A stretch of DNA of 64,000 bases from an uncultured Alphaproteobacteria bacterium (lineage in GTDB: Bacteria; Pseudomonadota; Alphaproteobacteria; Rhodobacterales; Rhodobacteraceae), in NCBI GenBank assembly GCA_929200255.1, contig CAKMYZ010000004.1:1-64000 (forward strand), in the 5' to 3' direction. Each line of letters opens with the position of its first letter. Within the stretch, counting starts at the first letter, position 1. Both the position numbers and the translations under genes were made by a program. Of this stretch, positions 8,416-18,310 are shown one piece after another. A model generated the notes under the pieces. The model searched no databases. It saw only the letters and a list, made by a program, of their open reading frames with translations, and was not told the DNA's origin.

Positions 8416-9748
8416 GAGTAAGCCCTTCAACCAGCAATGATGGCACCACCCGCGACAAATGCATGCGCCCGTCATTTGCCGGGATGATCGTCTTGAGCAT
8501 ATCACGCAGATTGCCCGCGACGGTGCACTCGTTTACCGGATAGGTGATCTCTCCGCTCTCGACCCAGAACCCCGACGCACCCCGCGAATAATCGCCCGTG
8601 TTGGGGTTGATGGTCGAGCCGATCATGGAGGTGATCAGCAGGCCGGTACCCATTTGCCGGATCAGATCATCGCGGCTTTGGTCGCCTTGGGTCAGTGCGA
8701 TGTTGGTCAGGCTGGGGGATGGTGGCGCACCGGTACCCCGTGCCGCATTTGCGGTGCTTTGCATGTCCAGCTTGCGGGCGGTTGCAAGGTCCAGCGTCCA
8801 CCCCATCAGCACACCCTTATCAATAATCGCACGCCGTTGCGTGCCCAACCCTTCGGCATCAAAAAGCCGCGAGCCTGAGACGCGCTTGCGATGTGGATCT
8901 TCGATCACCGACAGGTGACTTGGCAAAATTTCCTGCCCGATGGCGTCACGCAGCCAGCTTGACCCGCGTGCAATCATCGATCCATTGGCGGCCTGCAAAA
9001 GGCTGCCAATCAAAGAGCTTGCGACCCGTTCATCAAACAGAACCGGAAAGGCCCCGGTTTTCGGCTTCTTCGCGCCAACCCGTTCGACGGCCCGTTTGGC
9101 GGCGATCTGCCCGATTTCTTCCGCGTCCCGCAGGTCCGCCTGAAAGACACGGCTGTCATAGTCATAGTCCCGTTCCATCCCTGTCCCGGTGCCGCTTATT
9201 GCAACGCACGACAGGCCACGGTCGCTGCGGGTGTAGCCTGCGGAAAACCCGTTAGTGGCGGCAAGGTAAATGCGTCGGCGTCCATAGCCGGCTGAGGCGG
9301 ATTGCACCTGGCTGACGCCTTTGTTGCGCAGTGCTGCGGCCTCTGCGCGGGTGGCATCATCCTGAAGTTCTGCAGGATCGGGTTCATGGTTCGGGTCGTA
9401 GAGTTCCAGTTCTTCGGTGGCGGTATGGGTGGTCAACTGGGCAGGATCGGCCAGCCCGGCATGAGGGTCTTCTGGCGCTTCTTTGGCCATCGCGACCGCA
9501 CGTTCTGCCATTTGGGTGAGCGTTTCAGGCTTGGTGTCTGATGCAGATACGCAAGCCTGACGCTGCCCCACAAAAACACGCAAACCGATATCGATACCTT
9601 CGGACCGTTCAGCCTGTTCCAGCGCACCTTCGCGCACTGTGATTGACACAGACGTGCCGTCAATGGCGATGGCGTCAGCGGCATCTGCGCCTGCTTTCTT
9701 GGCAGCATCCAAGATATTCTGCGAAAGATCTGAGAGAGGTTGGGTCAT
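8402..9748 (-). CDS. pmbA: TldD/PmbA family metalloprotease-like protein (PmbA/TldE)
   Basis: A 448-residue member of the TldD/PmbA family. In Enterobacteria TldD and PmbA (TldE) form a heterodimeric protease that matures microcin B17 and degrades CcdA. Family regions seen are GIDIGLRVFVGQRQA, YLAATNGFSAGYTRS and GDYSRGASGFWVESGEI near the C-terminus. No HExxxH zinc motif is present, which fits the PmbA rather than the TldD subunit. The ATG at 9748 has AAAGGA upstream; the open frame runs 23 codons further without support. It overlaps the downstream phosphatase gene by 14 bases. Confidence 0.9.
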   Translation of the reverse strand: MTQPLSDLSQNILDAAKKAGADAADAIAIDGTSVSITVREGALEQAERSEGIDIGLRVFVGQRQACVSASDTKPETLTQMAERAVAMAKEAPEDPHAGLADPAQLTTHTATEELELYDPNHEPDPAELQDDATRAEAAALRNKGVSQVQSASAGYGRRRIYLAATNGFSAGYTRSDRGLSCVAISGTGTGMERDYDYDSRVFQADLRDAEEIGQIAAKRAVERVGAKKPKTGAFPVLFDERVASSLIGSLLQAANGSMIARGSSWLRDAIGQEILPSHLSVIEDPHRKRVSGSRLFDAEGLGTQRRAIIDKGVLMGWTLDLATARKLDMQSTANAARGTGAPPSPSLTNIALTQGDQSRDDLIRQMGTGLLITSMIGSTINPNTGDYSRGASGFWVESGEITYPVNECTVAGNLRDMLKTIIPANDGRMHLSRVVPSLLVEGLTLAGE

Positions 9749-9872
9749 GCAGCGTCCTTTGATTGCCACTGAGGTAATGCGCGCAGGCCTGTGCCGCAAG
9801 TATGGCGTTTGGCGCAAATGAAATGGGCGCGACTGATATCAGTCACGCCCATGACGGTGTTTCCAGATAGGG

Positions 9873-11375
9873 TTAACGGACGCGGTTGCCGTTGACCTTT
9901 ACTTCGCCATTAGCGGTGACTTCGACGGAGGTTTCCATCTGATCGTCACCCGTGTTCTGCATGAACATACCCATCATCATGCGCGGGCCCATGACCTGAT
10001 CAGCAGGCACCAGGCCAGCATTTACAAGGTTATCAAGCAGGGCATTCAGACCGGAAATTTTGACCGTCGCCTTACCCTCTGGCGCAGGCATTGGGGCAAA
10101 GGTCCGCATGTCAGCGTTATCGAACGTGAAGTCACCGTCACCTGTTACCTTTACGCCAAGCGCATCGATGTTAAGCGTCTCGAGTGTGAGCGTTTCCAGC
10201 TCATACGGCATCTCAACGCTATCCATCTGGGCAGCCTGCATCGGGTCGAACAAGTCATAGAGCGCCTTTGCCGTCCCAGCCAGCCCGATTTGCAATGTGG
10301 CAGGGTCACGCGGCAGGGCCTTGCCCGGATCAAACAGATCCCAAATGCTGTCGCTGATGCTCAGATCAACCAGGTCAAAGCTGATCCCAAAGTCAGCAGA
10401 TTCGCCTGTCACGCCGGTTGGCATTGCAAAACCAAGCCCATATTCGGCCAAGCTAATCTCTATCGGCATCGGGAACTCGGATGTTTGCGCGGTCATCGCA
10501 AGATCGGTCACGCTCGCCTCATAGGCAAGATTGTCGTTGTTCATCTCGCCGGTGAATGATGCCTGACCGGTACTGCCAGATGCGGCAAACTGATCACCCT
10601 CCGCATCGATATCCACGACAAAGTCGGCACTTTGCACAACATAGCCACCAGCAACCGCAAACCCGTCCATAATCATGCTGTCGGGGTTGTTGAAATCGGC
10701 ATCAAGCGGCACAGTCATGTCGCCCGCCAGGGTCATGCCGTTGTATTTTGCTGCTGCAGTCACATAGTCCCCGCCACCACCGGGGATCTTGAAGTCAACC
10801 AGCAGATCCAGCAATCCGATACTGCCTTCATATGATGTCTCGCGCATGTCACCGACGGTTGTGGCATAGGACGCCTGCACATCATTGGCCGCTAGTTCCA
10901 CATCCCCAAAGAACCTCACATCGCCATCTTCAACATGGACAAGTGCGATTTTGTACTGATCCGTGGTAAGGGCATAATTCATCGCATCAGGATCGCCGCT
11001 GACGACCATTTCCAGATTGCTTTGCGTCACCATCACGTTGATCACAACGCCATCTGCACCTGTGATCGTGATGGGATAACTTTCGTCCATCGTCACCCGT
11101 ACGGTGCCGTCGGATTGTTCGTGAAAGCTAAGGTCACCCAAAGCGCTCTCAAACGTGACTTCGGGATCAGAGAATCTCAGGCTCACATCGCGCACCGTGA
11201 CAACGCCGTTTGATGTTTCTTCGGCCCCGATGCTGACGCCGTCTTCGCCATAGAGGGACATCTGGGATTTCCAGTCGGCCCAGACTTGTGCTGCTGTCAC
11301 GTCGGCATGTGCAACCCCGCCAGCCATCAGTGCTGCTACACAAACCGCACCACGCATTCCAATCTTATAGGTCAT
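9873..11375 (-). CDS. DUF2125 domain protein, secreted or periplasmic
   Basis: A 500-residue protein with an N-terminal signal peptide (MTYKIGMRGAVCVAALMAGG, cleavage probably after AHA). The rest is strand-rich, acidic and low in cysteine, matching the DUF2125 family, which is widespread in Rhodobacteraceae and of unknown function. The layered beta repeats, with alternating motifs such as LDNLVNAGLV and FDLVDLSISDS, recall the AsmA-like or lipid-transfer type of envelope protein, but this is an impression. The ATG at 11375 has AAAGGA six bases upstream. It is divergent from the SDR gene. Confidence 0.8.
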   Translation of the reverse strand: MTYKIGMRGAVCVAALMAGGVAHADVTAAQVWADWKSQMSLYGEDGVSIGAEETSNGVVTVRDVSLRFSDPEVTFESALGDLSFHEQSDGTVRVTMDESYPITITGADGVVINVMVTQSNLEMVVSGDPDAMNYALTTDQYKIALVHVEDGDVRFFGDVELAANDVQASYATTVGDMRETSYEGSIGLLDLLVDFKIPGGGGDYVTAAAKYNGMTLAGDMTVPLDADFNNPDSMIMDGFAVAGGYVVQSADFVVDIDAEGDQFAASGSTGQASFTGEMNNDNLAYEASVTDLAMTAQTSEFPMPIEISLAEYGLGFAMPTGVTGESADFGISFDLVDLSISDSIWDLFDPGKALPRDPATLQIGLAGTAKALYDLFDPMQAAQMDSVEMPYELETLTLETLNIDALGVKVTGDGDFTFDNADMRTFAPMPAPEGKATVKISGLNALLDNLVNAGLVPADQVMGPRMMMGMFMQNTGDDQMETSVEVTANGEVKVNGNRVR

Positions 11376-11492
11376 AAAATTCCTTTCATTCGGCTTTGTT
11401 GAGATCTCACCAAGGGTTTTACCATCTGCCACAAGGTGGATACTATCGGGGATATACGTAGACACCCCAAGCGGGGTTCGGAAGGGATTTCA

Positions 11493-12251
11493 GTGAAAAA
11501 GATGCAAATGGACGGAAAAACAGTACTGATCACCGGGGCCAGTCGGGGAATTGGGGCCGCAGCGGCACGCGCATTTGCCGAGGCTGGCGCAAATGTGGCT
11601 TTGGTCGCTCGCAGTACCGATGAGATCGCACAGCTCGCCGGTGAAATCGGCGAAAAGGCCATTGCGATTCCCTGCGATGTCTCTCGCTATGCGGAGGTGG
11701 CCAATGCCGTCGCTGCCACCGCGAAGGCCTTTGGCGGGCTGGATGTGCTGATAAACAATGCTGGTGTCGTCGAGCCTATCGGGAATTTGCAGGATACCGA
11801 CCCTGATGCATGGTCGCGCACAATCGACATCAACGTCAAAGGTGTGATGCACGGGCTGCACACGGTTATGCCCGGCATGATTGCGCAGGGGCATGGCACC
11901 ATCATCAACATCTCATCCGGTGCCGCCCATGGCCCTGTTGAAGGTTGGAGCGCTTATTGCAGTTCCAAGGCAGCAGTCTACATGCTGACCCGCGCCGCTG
12001 ATAAAGAAGCGCGCGACAAGGGTTTGCGCATTTTGGGCCTGTCTCCCGGCACAGTCGCTACGCAAATGCAGCGTGAGATCAAGGCCTCTGGGATCAATCC
12101 GGTCAGTCAGCTTGATTGGTCAGTACATATCCCGCCAGAGTGGCCAGCCCAGGCGCTTTTGTGGATGTGTACATCCGCCGCAGACCCTTATCTGGGTGAT
12201 GATGTGAGCCTGCGTGAAGATGACATTCGCAAAGCAGTTGGCCTGATATGA
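11493..12251 (+). CDS. Short-chain dehydrogenase/reductase (SDR)
   Basis: Classical SDR of about 252 residues with the nucleotide-binding GASRGIG at 15-21, the NNAG motif near 88 and the catalytic Ser142, Tyr155 and Lys159 in YCSSK. An Arg after the glycine motif (GASRG and VARS) favours NADP(H). The GTG at 11493 is chosen as start because GAAGGGA lies six bases upstream and homology begins right after; the frame stays open to 11436. It overlaps the crotonase-like gene by four bases, so the two are co-translated and may act on one substrate, which is unknown. Confidence 0.9.
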   Translation: MKKMQMDGKTVLITGASRGIGAAAARAFAEAGANVALVARSTDEIAQLAGEIGEKAIAIPCDVSRYAEVANAVAATAKAFGGLDVLINNAGVVEPIGNLQDTDPDAWSRTIDINVKGVMHGLHTVMPGMIAQGHGTIINISSGAAHGPVEGWSAYCSSKAAVYMLTRAADKEARDKGLRILGLSPGTVATQMQREIKASGINPVSQLDWSVHIPPEWPAQALLWMCTSAADPYLGDDVSLREDDIRKAVGLI

Positions 12252-12856
12252 TCCGCTGCGCCCAGGATGGCGATGCATGGACCGTTACCATCGACAGGCC
12301 TGACAAGGCCGGTGCCCTGACGAAGGAAATGCTGACCGAACTGGCCCGGATTGCGGAAGATGCACGATCAGCAAAGCTGTTTATCCTGACTGGGACTGGC
12401 AAAGTCTTTAGCGCAGGCGCTGATCTGAACGCCGCACGCGAGGGTCTTGCTACCGATCCGGTCTGGGAACGGTTATCTGCGGCAATTGCTGCCCTGCCCG
12501 GGCTGAGCATCGCGGCACTGAATGGCACCGTTGCTGGTGGTGCATTTGGCATGATCCTTGCCTGTGATCTGCGCATCGCCGTGCCAAACGCCAAGTTCTT
12601 TTATCCCGTCATGAAACTTGGGTTTCTGCCTCAGCCTTCCGACCCGACACGCCTGCGAACCCTTATCGGGCCGGCGCGGGCAAAGATGATCCTGATGGCG
12701 GGCCAAAAGATCACCGCTCAAGAGGCGCAGGATTGGGGGTTGGTGGACCGCGTTGTTGAAGATGATGCGCTGCTGGAGATCACCCAAGCGCTTGGTCAGG
12801 ATGTGCTGGGTGCAGATGTGGCCCATGTCGCGGGCATTGAACGGATGATAGGCTAG
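12248..12856 (+). CDS. Short enoyl-CoA hydratase/isomerase (crotonase) family protein
   Basis: Crotonase fold, recognised from TGTGKVFSAGADLNAA (49-64) and LNGTVAGGAFGMILACD (91-107), which form the oxyanion hole and acyl-CoA pocket. At 202 residues it is about 50 shorter than typical enoyl-CoA hydratases and lacks the C-terminal helices. Both catalytic glutamates of rat crotonase are missing by my alignment: the position of Glu144 is Gly101 and that of Glu164 is Val121 (FYPVMKLG instead of the usual GxPE). It is therefore unlikely to be a standard hydratase. It could be a thioesterase-, isomerase- or hydrolase-like crotonase or a non-catalytic partner of the overlapping SDR. Confidence 0.85.
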   Translation: MIRCAQDGDAWTVTIDRPDKAGALTKEMLTELARIAEDARSAKLFILTGTGKVFSAGADLNAAREGLATDPVWERLSAAIAALPGLSIAALNGTVAGGAFGMILACDLRIAVPNAKFFYPVMKLGFLPQPSDPTRLRTLIGPARAKMILMAGQKITAQEAQDWGLVDRVVEDDALLEITQALGQDVLGADVAHVAGIERMIG

Positions 12857-12915
12857 ACTTGTTTCCTCTGCCGCCGCGGGGCAGAAGGGCAAAGGATTTG
12901 ACGCAAGAGGGCAGC

Positions 12916-14223
12916 ATGGACCCCGAAACACTGATGGCGCAGGCCCAAACGGCCTTTGACCAGGCACTGACCATCGCGCAGGATTGGCTGCTGTCGCCTG
13001 CCGCGTGGTCACAATTCGGCCTGCTGATCGGGGCCTATCTGCTGGCGCGTCTGGTCAACCGTATGGTTGCACCTCGGCTGACACAGCTGCTGACACCTGC
13101 GGCCGACAACATGACCATCCTCGCCAAGTCCCGGCGGTTTGTGCTGATCTTCCTGCCACTGCTGTTGCCACTTCTGGCCTATGGGTTCACAGCCATAGGA
13201 GAGGCGGTGACTCGATCGCTCTTTGGGTCTGGCGCTGTGATTGCCTTTGGCAAGCGCGTTTTCCTGTTTCTCGCCGCACGGGCGCTTGCAAAACACATCG
13301 TCACCGACCCGTATTTGCGGACATTGGCCAAATATGTGCTGGTGCCCGTTGCCGCACTTTATGCCGTGGGCCTGCTGGATCAGGTCATCGCCGCCCTGGA
13401 TGGCGCGCAGGCAAATCTTGGCAACATCAATTTTTCTGCCCTTGCCGTCGTGCGTGGCCTGATCGCAGGGAGCTTCCTATTCTGGCTTGGGCAATGGTCC
13501 AATTCACAATCCTCGGCCTATATCGAACAGCAGCCGATGCGCCCGGCGATCCGGCAGTTGGCCATCAAGACGACAGAGATCGCCATTTTCGGCATCGCCT
13601 TCCTTGTCCTGATGAACATCATGGGGATCAGCCTTAGCTCACTCACGATTATCGGTGGTGCGGTAGGTGTCGGTCTTGGTTTTGGCCTGCAAAAGATCGC
13701 GTCGAATTTTATCTCGGGTGTGATCCTGATGATCGAAGGGCAGGCCACCGTTGGCGATTATGTTGAACTGGACGGCGGCGAGGCAGGCACGATCATCAAG
13801 ATGATGGCCCGTGCCACAGTACTGGAGACCTATGATGGGCGTTGGATTGTGGTGCCCAATGAGGACTTCATCACGACGCGGGTTGTAAACTACTCAGACT
13901 CCGGTTCTGCCAATCGTCTCGAAGTGCCGTTTTCTGTCAGCTACGATACCGATATCAACAAAGTCCCGGCCATTATTGAGGCAGCCGTATCCACGCATCC
14001 GGGTGTCCTGCAAAACCCCGAAGCGCCAGATTGTGAGCTGAGGGGATTTGGTGATAGCGGCATCGACTTTGGTGTGGAGTTCTGGGTTGAAGGCATTGAC
14101 GACGGTCAGAACAAATACGCATCAGACGTGCTTTTCCTGATCTGGAACGCGCTGAAAGACAACGATATCGAAATCCCTTATCCGCATCGCGTGATCGAGG
14201 TGAAGGGGTCGCTGCCCGCGTGA
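12916..14223 (+). CDS. Mechanosensitive ion channel (MscS family)
   Basis: A 435-residue inner-membrane protein. Four or five hydrophobic segments occur in the first 230 residues (for example FGLLIGAYLLARLV and FVLIFLPLLLPLLAYGF), followed by the pore-lining helix and the beta-domain signature GAVGVGLGFGLQKIASNFISG (starting near residue 250). The cytoplasmic MscS cage follows with VGDYVEL, RWIVVPNEDFIT and VNYSDSG. MscS channels release solutes on hypo-osmotic shock. The ATG at 12916 follows AGAGGGCAGC. The next gene starts within its stop codon. Confidence 0.93.
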   Translation: MDPETLMAQAQTAFDQALTIAQDWLLSPAAWSQFGLLIGAYLLARLVNRMVAPRLTQLLTPAADNMTILAKSRRFVLIFLPLLLPLLAYGFTAIGEAVTRSLFGSGAVIAFGKRVFLFLAARALAKHIVTDPYLRTLAKYVLVPVAALYAVGLLDQVIAALDGAQANLGNINFSALAVVRGLIAGSFLFWLGQWSNSQSSAYIEQQPMRPAIRQLAIKTTEIAIFGIAFLVLMNIMGISLSSLTIIGGAVGVGLGFGLQKIASNFISGVILMIEGQATVGDYVELDGGEAGTIIKMMARATVLETYDGRWIVVPNEDFITTRVVNYSDSGSANRLEVPFSVSYDTDINKVPAIIEAAVSTHPGVLQNPEAPDCELRGFGDSGIDFGVEFWVEGIDDGQNKYASDVLFLIWNALKDNDIEIPYPHRVIEVKGSLPA

Positions 14224-15407
14224 GCACGGCACTGGTCATTGGGGCCGGCCCGGCTGGCCTGATGGCCGCCGAGGTCATGGCAAAGGGCGGGATGCAAGTC
14301 ACCGTTGCCGATGCGATGCCATCAGTGGGGCGCAAGTTCCTTATGGCGGGAAAATCCGGGCTGAACCTGACAAAGGATGATGACGCAACTGCCTTCAAGG
14401 CGGCCTTTGGCCCTGATCTTGACCCAAAATTGGAATCCGCCCTTTCCGCCTTTGGCCCGCAAGATGTGATGGAATGGGCAAAGGGGTTGGGTCAGCCGTT
14501 GTTTACTGGGTCCACGGGGCGAGTATTCCCCAAAGCGATGAAAGCCTCACCCTTGTTGCGCGCATGGCTGGGGCGCTTGGATAGCTGTGGCGTGACCATA
14601 CGCACCCGCTGGCGTTGGATGGGGTGGCGCGATGATACCTGCATTTTTCAAACACCAGATGCCGAGGTTGCGGTCAAGCCGGATACGACGGTCCTGGCCC
14701 TTGGCGGGGCAAGTTGGGCGCGGTTGGGATCTGATGGCCAATGGGTGGAATTCCTGCCCGGTGCTGTCGCACCATTTGCGCCTGCCAATGTGGGTTTTGT
14801 TGTGGATTGGACCACGCACATGCAGCGGCACATTGGGTCACCGCTGAAATCTGTGGCACTGTATGCCGGTGATCAGATATCACGAGGAGAGATTGTGGTT
14901 TCCGCTCGTGGCATCGAAGGAGGCGGCATTTACACCCTGTCGCGCGCTATGCGTGAAGGTGCGCCGTTGCACATCGATCTGCTGCCTGACTGGCCCGAGG
15001 GCAAGATACGCAAGGCCCTGCAAAGACCACACGGCAAGGCAAGCCTGACCAATCACCTGCGCAAGTCCCTGAGGCTTGATCCTTTGCGGTTGGCATTCTT
15101 GTCTGAATTCGGTCGCCCGTTCCCCGATGACCTTGCCCCCCTGATCAAGGCCTTGCCCATCGCCCACAAAGGGCCCCGCCCGATGGATGAGGCGATTTCG
15201 ACCGCGGGTGGCGTCCGATTTGATGCGCTGACGGATACGTTGATGTTGCGCGAAAGACCCGGCGTCTACTGTGTAGGTGAAATGTTAGATTGGGAAGCGC
15301 CGACAGGCGGCTATCTGATCAGCGGATGTCTGGCCACCGGACGCTGGGCGGGGCAAGCGGCGACCCAGCGACATTTGAACGTTTCCAATGCCGCTACATC
15401 CCGGTAG
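14220..15407 (+). CDS. TIGR03862-type NAD(P)/FAD-dependent oxidoreductase (HI0933/BaiN-like flavoprotein)
   Basis: A 395-residue flavoprotein. The N-terminal dinucleotide-binding motif is GAGPAGLMAAEVMA, followed by GRKFLMAGKSGLNLT, the signature of the HI0933/YhiN/BaiN family. The C-terminal FAD contact is YCVGEMLDWEAPTGGYLI. A GTG start overlapping the stop of the channel gene is used. Family members bind FAD and have been linked to 2-thiouridine or bile-acid chemistry in other lineages; the substrate here is unknown. Confidence 0.88.
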   Translation: MSTALVIGAGPAGLMAAEVMAKGGMQVTVADAMPSVGRKFLMAGKSGLNLTKDDDATAFKAAFGPDLDPKLESALSAFGPQDVMEWAKGLGQPLFTGSTGRVFPKAMKASPLLRAWLGRLDSCGVTIRTRWRWMGWRDDTCIFQTPDAEVAVKPDTTVLALGGASWARLGSDGQWVEFLPGAVAPFAPANVGFVVDWTTHMQRHIGSPLKSVALYAGDQISRGEIVVSARGIEGGGIYTLSRAMREGAPLHIDLLPDWPEGKIRKALQRPHGKASLTNHLRKSLRLDPLRLAFLSEFGRPFPDDLAPLIKALPIAHKGPRPMDEAISTAGGVRFDALTDTLMLRERPGVYCVGEMLDWEAPTGGYLISGCLATGRWAGQAATQRHLNVSNAATSR

Positions 15408-15437
15408 CCTAGTAATACGACAGGCAGGAGAGTGAGT

Positions 15438-17558
15438 ATGAAAAGAGCGGTTTTCTTGGCGTCATCGGCCATGACGCTGGTGCTGGGCACGGCCGGTTTG
15501 GCCCAAGAGGTGCCGCCGACCTACTCTCTTTATGGTACGCCGGGCCTGCTCGAGATGCCAGTGGCCACAACCGCAGAGGAAGGTACGCTGGCTGGCACCC
15601 TTTCCTACCGGGACGGACTATTTCAGGCGGTTCTGAACTATCAGTTGACGAACCGTCTGTCCGGCACGATGCGACATAGCATCGTTGACCTTTACAATGA
15701 CACTGAAACAAGCGTGATTGAGAACGAACTGGAGCGCGGTTTCGACCTCAAGTATCAGCTTGTCGAGGAAGGTGCCTATGTGCCGGCGATTGCCATCGGG
15801 TTGCGCGATTTCCTGACACCGGGTCGGCTGCAATCAGAGTATGTCGTTGCGACAAAGTCCCTTGGCGACAACCTGACCGTCACCGGTGGTATCGGATGGG
15901 GGGAGATGGGCACAGAGGGCGGGTTCGACAATCCGATCTCAAGCCGTGCGGATCGCCCGGCCTTTGACGAAACAGAGCCCGACGGCCAGCTTGGCAGCGA
16001 TCAATGGTTTGCCGGTGATGCGGCGTTCTTTGGTGGCCTGGAGTATCAGATCAATGACCGTTGGGGCGTGCTGGCCGAGTATTCCTCAATCGCTTATGAC
16101 CCTGCACCGAATGCCCCCGCAATTGCAGCCGATAGCCCCTACAGTTTCGGTGTGACCTACCGCCCGCGCGATGCTGTGCAATTGTCGTTTGCTGCACTCA
16201 ATGGGCAGGAGCTGGCGATTTCCGGCAGTTTCTTTTTGAACGCCAACAACCGACCATCGCAGAGCGGGTATGAAACTGCACCCGTGCCGGTCAACGTCCG
16301 CAGCGCAAGCGTGCGGCAGGCGACGACATGGGACCGCAGTGCGACGCCAGAGGTGGCACTTCGCTCCGCGTTAAAAGCCACCCTGGCGATAGAAGGGCTG
16401 ACCCTGACGGGTATGGAAATGACTGATCGCACCGCGCGCGTGCGGTTCGTCAACACCCGATATCGCTCCAATGCGCAGGCTATGGGCCGTGCGGCACGGA
16501 TGATGACGCAGGTGATGCCCGGTGCGATCGAAACCTTCATCCTTGAAGTCGAAGCGCGGGGGATTGGCCTGTCGTCGGTAAGGGTTGCGCGCAGTGATCT
16601 GGAAGCGTTGGAAAACCGGCCCGGAGCGGCAGCAACGCTGTTTGCCAATGCCACATTTGCAGCGGCGGGCGATGACGCCGGGCTAACCCCGGCGCAAGAT
16701 GATACCACCGCATTCTCATGGGCTATTTCGCCATACTTTGCGCTCAATGCGTTTGGTGGTGACGGCGGGCTGTCTGTGGATGCAGGTTTGCGTCTGAATG
16801 CGTCCTATCAATTTTCGCCCCAACTGATTTTGTCAGGTGCGGTTGCCCAAAGCGCGTTGCGGTTTGATGCCAAAGACCCAGAAACCGACGGAACGCCTGA
16901 CCTGCAAAATGTCCGCACCGATGGCCGCTTTTATGGTGATGACGGCCTGCCCGTGTTGGAATCACTGGCGTTGACGCATTACGGGCGCCCAAGCGATGAC
17001 CTCTACAGCCGGGTCAGCGTTGGATACCTTGAGCGAATGTTTGGCGGTGTCTCGACCGAGCTGTTGTGGAAACCGGTCGAGAGCCGCCTTGGATTGGGGG
17101 CAGAGCTGAACCATGTGGCCCAACGCGATAGCGACATGGGCTTTGGCTTTGGCGAATATAACTATGAGGCCACAACCGGGCATCTGTCCGCCTATTATGA
17201 TCTGGGAAATGGCTATCACACCCAGATTGATTTTGGCCGCTACCTTGCCGGCGACTGGGGTGCGACGCTGCGGCTGGATCGCGAATATGACAATGGGGTG
17301 CGGATCGGGGCCTATGTGAGCCAGACTGACACCTCTTATGAGGATTTTGGCAACGGATCCTATAACAAGGGTATCGTGATCGCGATCCCGCAGGATTTCC
17401 TGACCGGGCAACCGAACAGGGGGGCTTACGGCACAACCTTGCGGACACGTGCGGGTGATGGCGGTGCCCGTTTGAACGTGGATGGTCGGCTTTATGATGT
17501 TGTGCGTGATGCGCATCAGGCTGATCTGTCGGACACATGGGGGCGGTTTTGGAGATGA
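15438..17558 (+). CDS. YjbH domain outer-membrane protein
   Basis: A 706-residue exported protein of the YjbH family, with a signal peptide ending near LAQE and an N-terminal region SLYGTPGLLEMPVATTAEEGTL typical for it. Long stretches of alternating hydrophobic residues and Tyr/Gly-rich repeats predict a large beta-barrel. In E. coli, yjbEFGH is controlled by the Rcs system and linked to extracellular polysaccharide. The ATG at 15438 has AGGAG seven bases upstream; the GTG at 15432 is too close to that site. The YjbF-like lipoprotein gene follows within a few bases, while YjbE and YjbG homologues are absent. Confidence 0.88.
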   Translation: MKRAVFLASSAMTLVLGTAGLAQEVPPTYSLYGTPGLLEMPVATTAEEGTLAGTLSYRDGLFQAVLNYQLTNRLSGTMRHSIVDLYNDTETSVIENELERGFDLKYQLVEEGAYVPAIAIGLRDFLTPGRLQSEYVVATKSLGDNLTVTGGIGWGEMGTEGGFDNPISSRADRPAFDETEPDGQLGSDQWFAGDAAFFGGLEYQINDRWGVLAEYSSIAYDPAPNAPAIAADSPYSFGVTYRPRDAVQLSFAALNGQELAISGSFFLNANNRPSQSGYETAPVPVNVRSASVRQATTWDRSATPEVALRSALKATLAIEGLTLTGMEMTDRTARVRFVNTRYRSNAQAMGRAARMMTQVMPGAIETFILEVEARGIGLSSVRVARSDLEALENRPGAAATLFANATFAAAGDDAGLTPAQDDTTAFSWAISPYFALNAFGGDGGLSVDAGLRLNASYQFSPQLILSGAVAQSALRFDAKDPETDGTPDLQNVRTDGRFYGDDGLPVLESLALTHYGRPSDDLYSRVSVGYLERMFGGVSTELLWKPVESRLGLGAELNHVAQRDSDMGFGFGEYNYEATTGHLSAYYDLGNGYHTQIDFGRYLAGDWGATLRLDREYDNGVRIGAYVSQTDTSYEDFGNGSYNKGIVIAIPQDFLTGQPNRGAYGTTLRTRAGDGGARLNVDGRLYDVVRDAHQADLSDTWGRFWR

Positions 17559-17563
17559 TGGGT

Positions 17564-18205
17564 ATGGCGCGATTGGGACTACTGCTGGCAGCTTGTGCGC
17601 TGATGTCATGCGGCGACGCGCGGGACGGAGGACTAGGCGGTCAAGTGGCTGGATTGCTGTTGGGAGGTGGTGCCGAGACACCCGCGCCGCAGTCGCTGAA
17701 CGTCCCCGAGGACGATTTGCTGAACAACCCCGGCACCTACATGCGGGTCAATGTCCGTGACCACAATCGTTGGGAGACGATGGTGAGAGCCGGGTCAAAC
17801 GGCGCACGTACAACCTGGATTGATGGTCAAAGCGTCACCGTGACCGAGGAAAATGGCATCGTTGTCGCGACACGCGGTCTGCCTCGTGATATGATGGGCA
17901 CAGAGGCCACGGCGACCTGGAATGCCATCCGCGCAGGGGGTGGAACGGTGCAAAGGCAGGTGGATTTCCTCGATGATCAGGATCAGATTTTGGCCAGAGT
18001 GTTGCAGTGCCGCATCGTTTCTGAGGGTTCAGACCCCGTTACACGGCTTCAAAGAACCTATCCTGCGTCACGATTTAAGGAAGAATGCAGCGGCGAAGGC
18101 CTCTCATTGACCAATATTTATTGGCTAAATCCGTCCGGGCGCATGATCCGGAGCCTTCAGGCAGTCTCACCTGATGCAGGATATCTTCAGATTGATGTTT
18201 TTTGA
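17564..18205 (+). CDS. YjbF family lipoprotein
   Basis: A lipoprotein of about 213 residues of the YjbF/GfcB type. The short signal MARLGLLLAACALMSC offers two possible lipobox cysteines, LAAC and LMSC; the second is followed by a Gly/Asp-rich linker and is the more likely lipidated residue. Regions such as NRWETMVRAGSNGARTTWIDG and GLPRDMMGTE match the family. GGAG at 17551-17554 suits the ATG at 17564 (spacing nine); ATGs at 17555 and 17558 overlap the stop of the YjbH gene and remain possible. Likely partner of YjbH in exporting or anchoring an extracellular polysaccharide. Confidence 0.85.
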   Translation: MARLGLLLAACALMSCGDARDGGLGGQVAGLLLGGGAETPAPQSLNVPEDDLLNNPGTYMRVNVRDHNRWETMVRAGSNGARTTWIDGQSVTVTEENGIVVATRGLPRDMMGTEATATWNAIRAGGGTVQRQVDFLDDQDQILARVLQCRIVSEGSDPVTRLQRTYPASRFKEECSGEGLSLTNIYWLNPSGRMIRSLQAVSPDAGYLQIDVF

Positions 18206-18310
18206 ATTCCCAACAAACCTCTAGGAATTGGCCCAAAGGCCTGATTCAATAGGGTTATGTGGCCGGGTCACGCTTTGGCCTGCCCGCCCAGTGCATGAAT
18301 GGAGTATGAT

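Noticed and set aside
16962..17681. Minus-strand open frame of 239 codons
   Set aside because: Antisense to the YjbH gene and the start of the YjbF gene; no recognisable domain.
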